From the NCBI RefSeq assembly GCF_005222755.1, contig NZ_STGD01000010.1, positions 1 through 64,000 on the forward strand: a stretch of 64,000 bases of DNA. Direction: 5' to 3'. The notes beneath the pieces are model-generated. The model made no database searches. It saw only the letters and a list, made by a program, of their open reading frames with translations, and was not told the DNA's origin. This DNA comes from Roseomonas sp. HF4 (GTDB taxonomy: Bacteria; Pseudomonadota; Alphaproteobacteria; Acetobacterales; Acetobacteraceae). Made by a program: the position numbers and the translations under genes. Numbering within the stretch: the first letter of the stretch is position 1; each line of letters opens with the position of its first letter. Below, piece after piece: positions 51,127 through 58,801 of the stretch.

Positions 51127-51918
51127 TCAGCTCCGGGCTTCGGTGGTGGAGGCGGGCGCGGCGCTGGGCGGCGTCGCGTAGAAGGGGATGCCGGCGGCGA
51201 GCTCGGGCCAGGACAGCGGCAGCGTCTCGGCCAGCCCGAAGCGGTTCTTCGCGAGGAAGGCCGGCCGCTCGGCGGTGTGCAGCAGGCGGTCGCCGCCGCT
51301 GACGCCGCGGACCACCTTCTTGTTGAAGCCGACGTCCGACTTCAGCGTGCTGACGCGATAGTTCGCGAAGAGCACGGCATCGACATGCTCCTGCACCAGC
51401 GCGGAGGCGCTGCGATGGAGCTTCGGCTGGTACCGGTCGTAGGGTTCCGTCTCGGGGCTGTCGAAACGCTTGATTTCGGCGTGGGCAATGAGGATCACGC
51501 CCATGCCGCGCTCGTCGCGCAGCGCGTTCACGCCGTCGAGGAAGCTGCGCCAGGTATCCAACGCGGCGAGATAGCCCTTGCCGTAGCCGAAGGACTCGAT
51601 GTCCGGCTGGTTGTGGGTCCGCGCCGTGTGCTGCCAGACTAGCGGTTCCAGCCAATCGAGGCTGTCCACCACCAGGGTCTCGAAGTCGTGCGGCTCGGAG
51701 TAGAGCGCGCCCAAAGCCTCCATGATCTCATCGAAGCTGCGCAGCAGCCCGAAGGTGGTCGCCTCGATCCGGCCGAGGCCATCCTCGGTCTGCAGGATGA
51801 CGGGCCGAGGCGACGCGGCGGCGAACTCTGTCTTGCCGACACCGGCCACGCCGTAGAGCAGCAGGCGCGGCGGTGAGAGGCTGGTGCTACTGCGCAGGGA
51901 TGCGAGGGAGATCGCCAT
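51127..51918 (-). CDS. Sak4-like / AAA_24 phage recombination ATPase
   Basis: A 263-residue P-loop protein: LLLYGVAGVGKTEFAA (Walker A about residues 22-29), LVVDSLDWLEPLVWQ (Walker B region), and GMGVILIAHAEIKRFDSP after it. This short RecA-core type corresponds to Sak4-like annealing ATPases. It overlaps the upstream small gene's stop (TGATG) and belongs to the recombination operon. Confidence 0.85.
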   Translation of the reverse strand: MAISLASLRSSTSLSPPRLLLYGVAGVGKTEFAAASPRPVILQTEDGLGRIEATTFGLLRSFDEIMEALGALYSEPHDFETLVVDSLDWLEPLVWQHTARTHNQPDIESFGYGKGYLAALDTWRSFLDGVNALRDERGMGVILIAHAEIKRFDSPETEPYDRYQPKLHRSASALVQEHVDAVLFANYRVSTLKSDVGFNKKVVRGVSGGDRLLHTAERPAFLAKNRFGLAETLPLSWPELAAGIPFYATPPSAAPASTTEARS

Positions 51919-52106
51919 CAGTGCGCCTCCTGCTTTGCCGCACGAGGCTTGGCCTTGATGACGTCGACCTTGATGTCGCCGCCGGCGCGCGCGACGACCT
52001 CGGTGAAGCTGTCGAGCGTCGGCTCGAAGGCGGCGACGTCCTTCGCCCGGGCGACGGCATCGCCCTGCAGCGGGATGACGACCTGGATGCGGAGCTCGTG
52101 CGCCAT
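51918..52106 (-). CDS. Small phage protein of the recombination operon
   Basis: A 62-residue protein (MAHELRIQVVIPLQGDAVAR, ARAGGDIKVDVIKAKPRAAK). One-base overlaps on both ends (TGATG) show that it is part of the operon and fix its start. Its pattern is a beta-alpha-beta mini-domain. No family recognised. Confidence 0.7.
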   Translation of the reverse strand: MAHELRIQVVIPLQGDAVARAKDVAAFEPTLDSFTEVVARAGGDIKVDVIKAKPRAAKQEAH

Positions 52107-52615
52107 CACGCGGCGTCCTTCTGTTCGAGGGTGTAGGAGGGGCGGCCGGTGGCGACGGTGCGCGCCGGCTCGAACACCGCACGGATGCGCGGCGGCCAGG
52201 CCGTGAAGCGGCTCTCCGGCACTCGGATCTCGGTGGTGACGTAGTCCGCGGGGTCCTCGCCCCAGGACACGATGGTGGCGACCGCCGCGGCCAGCTTCGG
52301 CTGGTCCCACGACGCTTTCTTCGGGAGGTCGGCGACGACCTCGAAGGCGTCATCCGCGATGCGGACACGGCCGGTGTCCTTGCCCTCGGCGCGACGGGCC
52401 GCCGCCGCGGGGGCGCCATACCGGGCATGCAGCGCGTCATGCAGCAGGTCAGCGAGGTGCTTGGCGTCGGCCTTCAGCGCCCCGACCTCTTCCAGCAGCA
52501 GCGCCAGATGATCGACGGGCAGCCAAGCCGCCGCCGCAGCGTCCATCTCGCGCAGCTCCGCCAGAGTCGTTCGATTGGTCATAGTGGTCCTGTTGGTTGA
52601 GGGGGTGATGCTCAT
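52106..52615 (-). CDS. Phage hypothetical protein in the recombination operon
   Basis: A 169-residue protein with an N-terminal helical part (VDHLALLLEEVGALKADAKH) and a C-terminal part with VADLPKKASWDQPKLAAAVA and FTAWPPRIRAVFEPARTVAT. The ATG at 52615 overlaps the preceding stop (ATGA); an internal ATG at 52582 is an alternative. The coiled helical N-terminus recalls Gp157-like or Mu Gam-type accessory proteins, but I cannot confirm a family. Confidence 0.75.
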   Translation of the reverse strand: MSITPSTNRTTMTNRTTLAELREMDAAAAAWLPVDHLALLLEEVGALKADAKHLADLLHDALHARYGAPAAAARRAEGKDTGRVRIADDAFEVVADLPKKASWDQPKLAAAVATIVSWGEDPADYVTTEIRVPESRFTAWPPRIRAVFEPARTVATGRPSYTLEQKDAA

Positions 52616-52740
52616 CGGATGGTCACCAAGCCGGCGAACCAGCAGAGCGCGACGAAGCCGCCAGCCAGCAGCGCGCCACTGGTCAGGTCGCGGAGGGCTT
52701 CGCCGACGGCGCGCGGGCGGACGGTGTTGCGTGGGCTCAC
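52612..52740 (-). CDS. 42-residue membrane protein
   Basis: A GTG at 52740 overlaps the preceding gene's stop (GTGA), and the TGA overlaps the next ATG (ATGA). The product has a basic N-terminus (SPRNTVRPRAVGEALRDL) and one transmembrane helix (GALLAGGFVALCWFAGLV). The tight overlaps on both sides are the evidence that it is translated. Confidence 0.7.
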   Translation of the reverse strand: MSPRNTVRPRAVGEALRDLTSGALLAGGFVALCWFAGLVTIR

Positions 52741-53162
52741 GGCGTCACCTCTGCGATCGCGTCGGCCGGCGCCCGCGGGCCTTCCTCGGCCAGGCGCGCG
52801 CGGCGGGCACGATCGCGATCGCCATCTGGGTTCGCCTGCGCGGCGCTGAGGCGGATGATCTCCATCCAGACATGCAGCGGCACAACCACCAGGGGCGTCG
52901 CGCGATCGCGAATGAGAAACAGCACGTCGTTACTGCCGAGCCAGCGCTCCAGTGTGCGGAAGCCGCTGCCCTCGCCGCGCGCCTTGACCTCCGCCTTGAG
53001 CGGCTCTGGTCCGCGGACGTAGAGATCCACGTCGGCGCCGTTGCCGCGATAGCGCAGGGCGCCGGAGAGCGGCACGCGCTCGGCCCGGATGCCGCACTTG
53101 ACGTGCAGCTCGACGATGGCGCGCTCGCGGCGCAATCCCTTATCGCGGGAGGGTTTTCCCAT
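52737..53162 (-). CDS. Hjc-like Holliday junction resolvase / PDDEXK endonuclease
   Basis: A 141-residue nuclease: GKPSRDKGLRRERAIVEL start helix, RYRGNGADVDLYVRG with catalytic Asp, and AEVKARGEGSGF giving the E-x-K motif (Glu58, Lys60). This is the archaeal-Hjc-like arrangement used by phages to resolve branched DNA. ATG overlaps the previous stop (TGATG). The longer upstream frame is not protein-like. Confidence 0.85.
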   Translation of the reverse strand: MGKPSRDKGLRRERAIVELHVKCGIRAERVPLSGALRYRGNGADVDLYVRGPEPLKAEVKARGEGSGFRTLERWLGSNDVLFLIRDRATPLVVVPLHVWMEIIRLSAAQANPDGDRDRARRARLAEEGPRAPADAIAEVTP

Positions 53163-53545
53163 CACGCGGCCTCCCGGCCAAGCAGGTCGGCCAGCACGTA
53201 GCCGGCCGCGCTGCGGGCACTCAGCGGCCGAGGCCGGACGACCAGCAGATAGGCGCAGCGCCCTTCGGCGACGCGGCGCTGCACGGGATGACCGAGGCCG
53301 GCTTCCGCCATCGCCCAGACGCGCCGCGCGACGGCTTCGAGATCCTCGCGGCGCTCTGGCGGCAGCTCGGAGGCGACCTTGTCGCGATCGCGGGCGAGCA
53401 GGCCGATGTGATAGACGATGGCATCGCCGGGCGACGCATCGGCGTAGCGGTCGCACAGCCCATTCTCGGTCAGCACGACGTCAAGCAGATCCTCGATGCC
53501 CAGCAGGATCTCGCTCGACAGCAATTCGGGGGATGTGAAGCGCAT
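53162..53545 (-). CDS. Phage hypothetical protein at the head of the recombination operon
   Basis: A 127-residue helical protein (MRFTSPELLSSEILLGIEDL, PGDAIVYHIGLLARDRDKVA) with a strand-rich C-terminus (CAYLLVVRPRPLSARSAAGY). It starts 65 bases after the sigma-like gene. No family recognised; sequence is convincingly coding. Confidence 0.7.
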   Translation of the reverse strand: MRFTSPELLSSEILLGIEDLLDVVLTENGLCDRYADASPGDAIVYHIGLLARDRDKVASELPPERREDLEAVARRVWAMAEAGLGHPVQRRVAEGRCAYLLVVRPRPLSARSAAGYVLADLLGREAA

Positions 53546-53610
53546 CGTGTGGGGCTCCCTTCGACGCGTGGTGCTCACTTTGTTATTTACGGATGTGCGC
53601 GAAATCCTTC

Positions 53611-54195
53611 TCACGGCCCCGATTGCATCGGCGCCGTCGCACGCACGGATGCCGCTGCCGCAGGGCGGACACCGAGCGCGCGAAGCCAGCAGCGCAGGTC
53701 GTGGAGCTCGCGATAGAAGGTGGCGGGAGAGACAGCACCGGCGTCGCGCGCCGCTGCGACATCACGGTGCAGGATGATCCGCCGCAACAGCGCTCGCGGT
53801 GCCGGCGGCAGATCCTCGCCGACGCGCCCGAATGCGATGCCGATGTCGGAATCTGCCTGCGGCACCACGAGGGAACTGCGGATGTCAGCAGCGAACTCGC
53901 TATCGAGGGACACGCACGCCGGCGGCGATGGCTGCCGCGCGCGATCGATGACCGCACGCCGCGCGAGCACGGCGACGAAGGTGGTCCAGGACGCCCGCGT
54001 GACGTCGTAGCGCTGGCCCGCCTCAAGGATGACCAGCAGGATGTCCTGGGTCAGGTCCTCCCGGTCCTCCCGGGGCAGGCGACGCTGCCGGGCGAAACGC
54101 GCGGCGTGGCAGCGAGCCGCCGCCAGAGCCACGCGGACCTGACGTTCGTCCCATTTTTCAGGAAGATTCGCCTGCGACTTCTGTTTCTCTCTCAT
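53611..54195 (-). CDS. Sigma-70-family-like RNA polymerase sigma factor
   Basis: A 194-residue protein. Region 2 is visible in LPREDREDLTQDILLVILEA, GQRYDVTRASWTTFVAVLAR and RRAVIDRAR; region 4 is weaker (PPAPRALLRRIILHRDVAAA, SPATFYRELHDLRCWLRAL). It is the first gene of the long leftward operon, so it may redirect host RNA polymerase to phage promoters. Its own upstream region carries the GGGGTGCG repeats. Confidence 0.75.
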   Translation of the reverse strand: MREKQKSQANLPEKWDERQVRVALAAARCHAARFARQRRLPREDREDLTQDILLVILEAGQRYDVTRASWTTFVAVLARRAVIDRARQPSPPACVSLDSEFAADIRSSLVVPQADSDIGIAFGRVGEDLPPAPRALLRRIILHRDVAAARDAGAVSPATFYRELHDLRCWLRALGVRPAAAASVRATAPMQSGP

Positions 54196-54251
54196 CCCAC
54201 GGCCCTTCCGGCTCGGTTGATTGCGATGAGCCGAGATCAGCGCCGCGGTAG

Positions 54252-54397
54252 GGGGTGCGGCTAGGGCAAGGGGGTGCGCAGGGGTGCGCTGAACACTTCC
54301 ACTGATCCCCGCACCCCATAACGAATCAATGCACTAGCACTCACCGTCAATCACTTACGCACCAGGGGGTGCAGGGTGCCCGCGACCACCGCACCCC
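54252..54397. repeat. GGGGTGCG repeat cluster in the divergent control region
   Basis: GGGGTGCG occurs at 54252-54259, 54271-54278 and 54281-54288; its reverse complement CGCACCCC at 54310-54317 and 54390-54397, and GGGGTGCA at 54366-54373. All lie between the leftward sigma-like gene and the rightward ImmA-like gene, so they are probably binding sites for a switch regulator. Confidence 0.6.
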
Positions 54398-54438
54398 CTC
54401 TCGCCGAGAGCGCTGGACTCTCCTGTGGGCAGGAACAT

Positions 54439-54486
54439 ACAGTGAACTTACTGTTGCCCAATCATCTCTAAACCAGGGACCTGGTT
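54439..54486 (+). promoter_or_regulatory. Two palindromes in front of the ImmA/XRE operon
   Basis: ACAGTGAACTTACTGT (54439-54454) and AACCAGGGACCTGGTT (54471-54486) are both perfect inverted repeats. The second covers the ribosome-binding region, ending 3 bases before the ATG at 54490. They are likely operators for self-repression by the XRE protein. Confidence 0.55.
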
Positions 54487-54489
54487 CCT

Positions 54490-55218
54490 ATGTCCATCGC
54501 GATCGCCTATCCCGCAGCCGCTGCGCTCAGCCCGCGCCAGGACGCAGCTGCCCCAGCCATTCGTACTGTCGCCGCCCAGGTCCGGCGCCAGATCCCACGC
54601 GAGCCTGACAGCCTTGCGCTCACCCTTCCGGCACTGATCGATGCCTGTCGCGCGGTCGAGGTGAACGAGCAGCGCCTGTCCGTGTCCTGGGAACTGGGCC
54701 GCGCGCTGCGCGACGAGTTCGGCCACACGGTGCTCGGCCTCTGCGACATCGATGCGCACGAACCGGGCTGGGCCTACATCGCGGTCAATGGACCGATGAC
54801 AGCCAATCGCCCTGACCTGGCGCTGAGCACGGCGGCGCATGAGCTTGGCCATCTGCTGTTCGACGTGCCGGCCGCGCTGGCCAGGGGAGACCAGCGCTAT
54901 CACGCGGTGGCCAGTTCCCCGCGGGCGCTCGAACGCCAGGGTCGTGGCGCTGAAGCGCGCGCCAATGAATTCATGGGCGCCCTGCTGGTGCCGCCAGTGC
55001 CGCTGCACACGCGGTTGCTGGCCTATGCGCGCAGCGAAGGGCTGCGGCTTTGCCGCGGGCCGCACCAGGGCCGGCCGGCCAGTCCGATCGTCGCAGCCGG
55101 CAATCCGCCCGATGTTCTCGCCGGCGTGCTGGCGGCGCTGGCCGGCGATTTCGGTGTGTCGGAGCGGTTCATCGCCGTGCGCCTGTCTCGCTACGGCCTG
55201 GTGGAAGGAGACGCGTGA
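54490..55218 (+). CDS. ImmA/IrrE-family metallopeptidase
   Basis: A 242-residue protein with the zinc motif HELGH at residues 117-121 and downstream EARANEFMGALLVPP, the third-ligand region of ImmA/IrrE. These peptidases cleave cognate XRE repressors, usually after DNA damage, to induce mobile elements. It is unusual in being upstream of, and overlapping by one base (TGATG), the XRE gene. A winged end (DFGVSERFIAVRLSRYGLV) follows. Confidence 0.9.
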   Translation: MSIAIAYPAAAALSPRQDAAAPAIRTVAAQVRRQIPREPDSLALTLPALIDACRAVEVNEQRLSVSWELGRALRDEFGHTVLGLCDIDAHEPGWAYIAVNGPMTANRPDLALSTAAHELGHLLFDVPAALARGDQRYHAVASSPRALERQGRGAEARANEFMGALLVPPVPLHTRLLAYARSEGLRLCRGPHQGRPASPIVAAGNPPDVLAGVLAALAGDFGVSERFIAVRLSRYGLVEGDA

Positions 55219-55499
55219 TGGCGTTCGGCGATGTGGTGCGCGCCCGGCGCACGGAACTCGCGATAGGGCTCAACGATCTGGCCGAGCGGATGGGGATCTC
55301 CCCCGGCTACTGGTCTCGGATCGAGCGCAATCTCGACAAGCCACCGAGCGACGAGGTGGTCCAGCGCGCCGCGGCGATCCTTGGCATTCCGCTCGACGCG
55401 CTGTTTGTCGAGGCAGAGCGCCTGCCGCCCGACATGCGCAAGGACATGGGTCGCGTCGTGCTGGCCTATCGGCGCCTGCGCAGCATGCGTGCGGGCTGA
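55218..55499 (+). CDS. XRE-family transcriptional regulator
   Basis: A 93-residue protein with a full helix-turn-helix (RRTELAIGLNDLAERMGISP, then GYWSRIERNLDKPPSDEV) and the dimerisation part LGIPLDALFVEAERLPPDMR. Overlap with the ImmA-like gene marks them as repressor and cognate protease. Presumed to bind the upstream palindromes. Confidence 0.9.
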   Translation: MAFGDVVRARRTELAIGLNDLAERMGISPGYWSRIERNLDKPPSDEVVQRAAAILGIPLDALFVEAERLPPDMRKDMGRVVLAYRRLRSMRAG

Positions 55500-55510
55500 C
55501 GGAGGTCGCG

Positions 55511-56182
55511 ATGGCAAATCCGCCGAAGAAGAAGGTCTTCTATCAGATCGACGAAGTGTGCCAGCGGCTCGGGCTGTCGCTGCTCGACATGTCGGTGTTG
55601 GTATCCGAGAGAAAGATCCAGCTCTGCACCGCGGTGGCTGGCTTGCTGGTTGAGGACGGGCACCACGAGGTCGCGCTTGATGGCGATGCCGCGCCGTTCC
55701 CTGATGACCGCCGTCGTGTTCAGGGCCTCGTCGACCTGAAGCCGGACGATGCGTGGTTCGTTCTGCGGCATGGATCGCAGACGATTTTCTGGCTGGCCGC
55801 CGAGCCGGGTTTCTATCGGCGCCTGGTCAGCACGAGCGAAGAGGATCGCGGCTACACGGTCATCCGTGACGAGGTCGGTGTGCGCCACGAGGAACTCGCG
55901 CGCTACGCGGCCACCGAGGAAGCGCTGCATAACATCGCGCTTGGCCCGAAGGCCGGAGGACGCGGCTCGCAGCCGATTTATGACTGGGATGCGGCTCGGC
56001 TCGAGGCGTGTCGGCTGATCTACTTCGAGGGCGTGCCCGACTCCTTTGGCGCTCTGATCCGGCACGTGCAGGGCTGGTTTGCTGAGAAGGGCGGCAGGGT
56101 GCCCGACGAGAGCACGATGAAGCGTCGGCTGCGCGATGTCTGGGCCATCTTCGGGTCGGAGGCAAAGCGGAAGGCGGCGTGA
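55511..56182 (+). CDS. Conserved-looking protein downstream of the XRE gene
   Basis: A 223-residue protein: KKKVFYQIDEVCQRLGLSLL, LKPDDAWFVLRHGSQTIFWL, FGALIRHVQGWFAEKGGRVP and STMKRRLRDVWAIFGSEAKR. The N-terminal helix pair could be an excisionase/MerR-like DNA-binding element, and the C-terminal pattern recalls replication-associated host proteins. No family assigned. It lies 11 bases after the XRE gene, probably in the same operon. Confidence 0.7.
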   Translation: MANPPKKKVFYQIDEVCQRLGLSLLDMSVLVSERKIQLCTAVAGLLVEDGHHEVALDGDAAPFPDDRRRVQGLVDLKPDDAWFVLRHGSQTIFWLAAEPGFYRRLVSTSEEDRGYTVIRDEVGVRHEELARYAATEEALHNIALGPKAGGRGSQPIYDWDAARLEACRLIYFEGVPDSFGALIRHVQGWFAEKGGRVPDESTMKRRLRDVWAIFGSEAKRKAA

Positions 56183-56265
56183 TCGGGGTGCTTCGCGTGG
56201 TGCCGTGAGAACGGCACCACCCCAAATCCGTACATAACAGGCAGGACCATGCGTGTTGGATCGCG

Positions 56266-56469
56266 ATGCCCCTGCCGAACCCGACCAATCACCACCTCCC
56301 GCCCCACCTACGCGAGGTCTGCGATCTTCTCGCCCGCGGCCTGCTGCGGCTCCGCAGCCGCGCTGCCGAGGAAGCGGCGCGGGGTGCGGCGGACCGGGGA
56401 GAGCGGTTGCTACACTTCCCGGCCGCCCAGCGCCTGCATGCGAACCGGACCACCCGGAGAGACGCATGA
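56266..56469 (+). CDS. Small first gene of the DUF2924-recombinase module
   Basis: A 67-residue basic helical protein (PPHLREVCDLLARGLLRLRS). It overlaps the DUF2924 gene by 4 bases (ATGA). A short gene of this pattern usually precedes DUF2924 in such modules. Function unknown. Confidence 0.65.
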   Translation: MPLPNPTNHHLPPHLREVCDLLARGLLRLRSRAAEEAARGAADRGERLLHFPAAQRLHANRTTRRDA

Positions 56470-56972
56470 CGCGCGCCACGAAGCCCAAGCCCGCCACCCC
56501 GCCGGCGTTCGCCGCCCCCGCCATCCCGCCCGCCGACGTGCTCGGCCGGCTTGCCTCCCTGAAGACCGCCGCCACGCCGGCGCTGAAGCAGCAGTGGCGG
56601 GAGCTCTTCGGCACCGAGCCGCCGCCCTACAACCGGCGCTTCCTGGAGAGCCGGCTCGCCTACCGGATCCAGGAGCTGGCCTACGGCGGCCTGAAGCCCG
56701 AGACGCTGGCCCGCCTCGAGGCGCTCGGTGAGCAGCTTGATGGCGGTAAGGTCACTGTCCGCCGCATGCGCGGCGACGAAAAGCCGATCGCCGGGACGCA
56801 GCTGATCCGCGAGTACCAGGGCGTCGAGCACGTCGTTACAGTGACGCGCGCTGGCTACGAGTACCAGGGCCGCCCCTACCAATCGCTCTCGGCCATCGCC
56901 CGCGCCATCACCGGCACGCGCTGGAACGGGCGCGTGTTCTTCGGGCTGCGCCCGAGCCGGAGCGCGGCATGA
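56466..56972 (+). CDS. DUF2924-domain protein
   Basis: A 168-residue protein with the family core: LKQQWRELFGTEPPPYNRRF, LESRLAYRIQELAYGGL, GTQLIREYQGVEHVVTVTRA and SLSAIARAITGTRWNGRVFF. DUF2924 is encoded directly before large serine recombinases in alphaproteobacterial mobile elements and may act as a directionality factor; that role is inference. Stop overlaps the recombinase ATG by 4 bases. Confidence 0.93.
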   Translation: MTRATKPKPATPPAFAAPAIPPADVLGRLASLKTAATPALKQQWRELFGTEPPPYNRRFLESRLAYRIQELAYGGLKPETLARLEALGEQLDGGKVTVRRMRGDEKPIAGTQLIREYQGVEHVVTVTRAGYEYQGRPYQSLSAIARAITGTRWNGRVFFGLRPSRSAA

Positions 56973-58321
56973 AGCGCGACGCGAAGCCGGCCGGCGCGAT
57001 GCCGGCGACCGTGCGGAAGCTGCGCTGCGCGGTCTACACCCGGAAGTCGAGCGAGGAAGGGCTCGACATGGAGTTCAACTCCCTCGATGCCCAGCGGGAG
57101 GCGTGTGAATCCTATATCGCGTCTCAGCGCGCCGAGGGCTGGGTGCTGGTGCGCGAGCGCTACGATGATGGCGGCATCTCCGGCGGCACCCTCGAGCGCC
57201 CCGCCCTGAAACGCCTGGTCGCCGACATCCAGGAGGGGCTGGTGGATGTGGTGGTGGTCTACAAGATCGATCGCTTGAGCCGCTCGCTGGTTGACTTCAC
57301 CAAGCTCGTCGAGGTGTTCGACGCGAACAGCGTGACCTTCGTCTCGGTCACGCAGTCGTTCAACACGACGACCAGCATGGGCCGGCTGACGCTGAATATC
57401 CTGCTCAGCTTTGCGCAATTTGAAAGAGAGGTCATCGGTGAGCGCATCCGCGACAAGGTGGCGGCGTCGCGCAAGCGGGGCATGTGGATGGGTGGGTTCG
57501 TCCCCCTCGGATACGACGTGCGTGAGCGTAAGCTGCTGGTGAACGACGCCGAGGCCACGCTGGTGCGGCGGATCTTCCAGGGGTTCGTCGAGACGGAGTC
57601 GTGCACGAAGCTGGTCCAGGTGCTGCGCGCTGAGGGCGCCACGACGAAGCGGGGCCGGCCGCTGACGAAGAGCGACGTCTATCGGATCCTCAGCAACCGC
57701 GTGTACTTGGGCGAGGCAGTGCACAAGGGCACGGCCTATCCCGGCGAGCACGATGCGATCGTGAGCCAGGCGCAGTGGGGCGCGGTGCACGCCGTCCTGC
57801 AGGTCAGCCCGCGGGTGCGGGTTAACCGGTCGCGGAACACGACCGCGCCGCTGCTGCGCGGGCTGATCTACGACAGCGACGGTCGCGCCATGTCGCCGAG
57901 CCACAGCCGCGGCCGGGGCGGGCAGATGTACCGCTACTATGTCAGCCAGGCGGTGCTGAAGGGCGGCGCGACGGAGCGGCCGGCGATCCCGCGGGTCCCG
58001 GCGGGCGAGATCGAGGCGGCGGTGGTTGCGCAGGTCCGCGCGCTGCTGCGGCAGCCGGAGATGGTGGTCGGCACCTGGCGCACCGCGCGCACGACATCGC
58101 CGGGCGTCACCGAGCAGGAGGTGCTGCTGGCACTGGAGCAGATCGAGCCGCTGTGGGACGAGCTTTTCCCCGCCGAGCGGGCGCGCATCGTGCGGTTGCT
58201 GGTGGACCGCGTCGACGTCCGGGCCGAGGGCGCCGCGGTCCGGCTGCGGCTGGACGGGCTTGGCAGCCTTGTGCGGGACCTTGCCGCCCAGGCACCCGAG
58301 GCCGGGAGGGTCGCAGCATGA
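56969..58321 (+). CDS. Large serine recombinase of the DUF2924 module
   Basis: A 450-residue recombinase. Catalytic Ser27 sits in YTRKS; the resolvase domain continues with VVVVYKIDRLSRSLVDFTKL and FAQFEREVIGERIRDKVAAS. The recombinase domain (GFVPLGYDVRERKLLVNDAE) and a shortened C-terminus (VLLALEQIEPLWDELFPAER) follow. It lacks an obvious zinc ribbon, which distinguishes it from longer integrases. Likely mover of this element or of the neighbouring cargo. Confidence 0.92.
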   Translation: MKRDAKPAGAMPATVRKLRCAVYTRKSSEEGLDMEFNSLDAQREACESYIASQRAEGWVLVRERYDDGGISGGTLERPALKRLVADIQEGLVDVVVVYKIDRLSRSLVDFTKLVEVFDANSVTFVSVTQSFNTTTSMGRLTLNILLSFAQFEREVIGERIRDKVAASRKRGMWMGGFVPLGYDVRERKLLVNDAEATLVRRIFQGFVETESCTKLVQVLRAEGATTKRGRPLTKSDVYRILSNRVYLGEAVHKGTAYPGEHDAIVSQAQWGAVHAVLQVSPRVRVNRSRNTTAPLLRGLIYDSDGRAMSPSHSRGRGGQMYRYYVSQAVLKGGATERPAIPRVPAGEIEAAVVAQVRALLRQPEMVVGTWRTARTTSPGVTEQEVLLALEQIEPLWDELFPAERARIVRLLVDRVDVRAEGAAVRLRLDGLGSLVRDLAAQAPEAGRVAA

Positions 58322-58695
58322 GTGGGGCAGCGCACACCCTCACCGTAATCGTCCCACTTCGGGTGAAGCCACGGGGCGGGCGGAAAGCGATGGTCACGCC
58401 CGGCGTGCTGGCGCTTGAGCAGCGCCAGGACATTACGCTCATCAAGGCAGTGGCGCGGGCGTTCCGGTGGCGGCGGATGCTGGAGTCGGGGCGGTTCGCC
58501 ACCATCAATGAGCTCGCCGCGGCAGAGAAGATCAACTCGTCCTACGTCTCGCGGGTGTTGCGGCTGACGCTGCTGGCGCCGGACATCGTCGAGGCGATTC
58601 TGGATGGGCGGCAGCCTGAAGGGACGACGCTGCCGGCGCTGATGCAGCCGTTCCCGGTGGATTGGGAAGGGCAGGCCGGGAACGTGCGGACATGA
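58318..58695 (+). CDS. HTH protein closing the recombinase module
   Basis: A 125-residue basic protein; an HTH lies in ATINELAAAEKINSSYVSRV and the C-terminus is LALLMQ-type: ILDGRQPEGTTLPALMQPFP then VDWEG. It is regularly the last gene after DUF2924 and recombinase. Overlaps the recombinase stop by 4 bases. A degraded copy of its last third lies at 63838-63929. Confidence 0.85.
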   Translation: MSGAAHTLTVIVPLRVKPRGGRKAMVTPGVLALEQRQDITLIKAVARAFRWRRMLESGRFATINELAAAEKINSSYVSRVLRLTLLAPDIVEAILDGRQPEGTTLPALMQPFPVDWEGQAGNVRT

Positions 58696-58801
58696 TAACG
58701 AAGGGCACCGTGTCCGCTTCCAAAGTTCAGGCTGCCATCCAGAAGAGGCGCAAGTAACCGGATAGTTGCAGAGTCGCGGTGTTTCTGGCGATCATAGCGT
58801 C

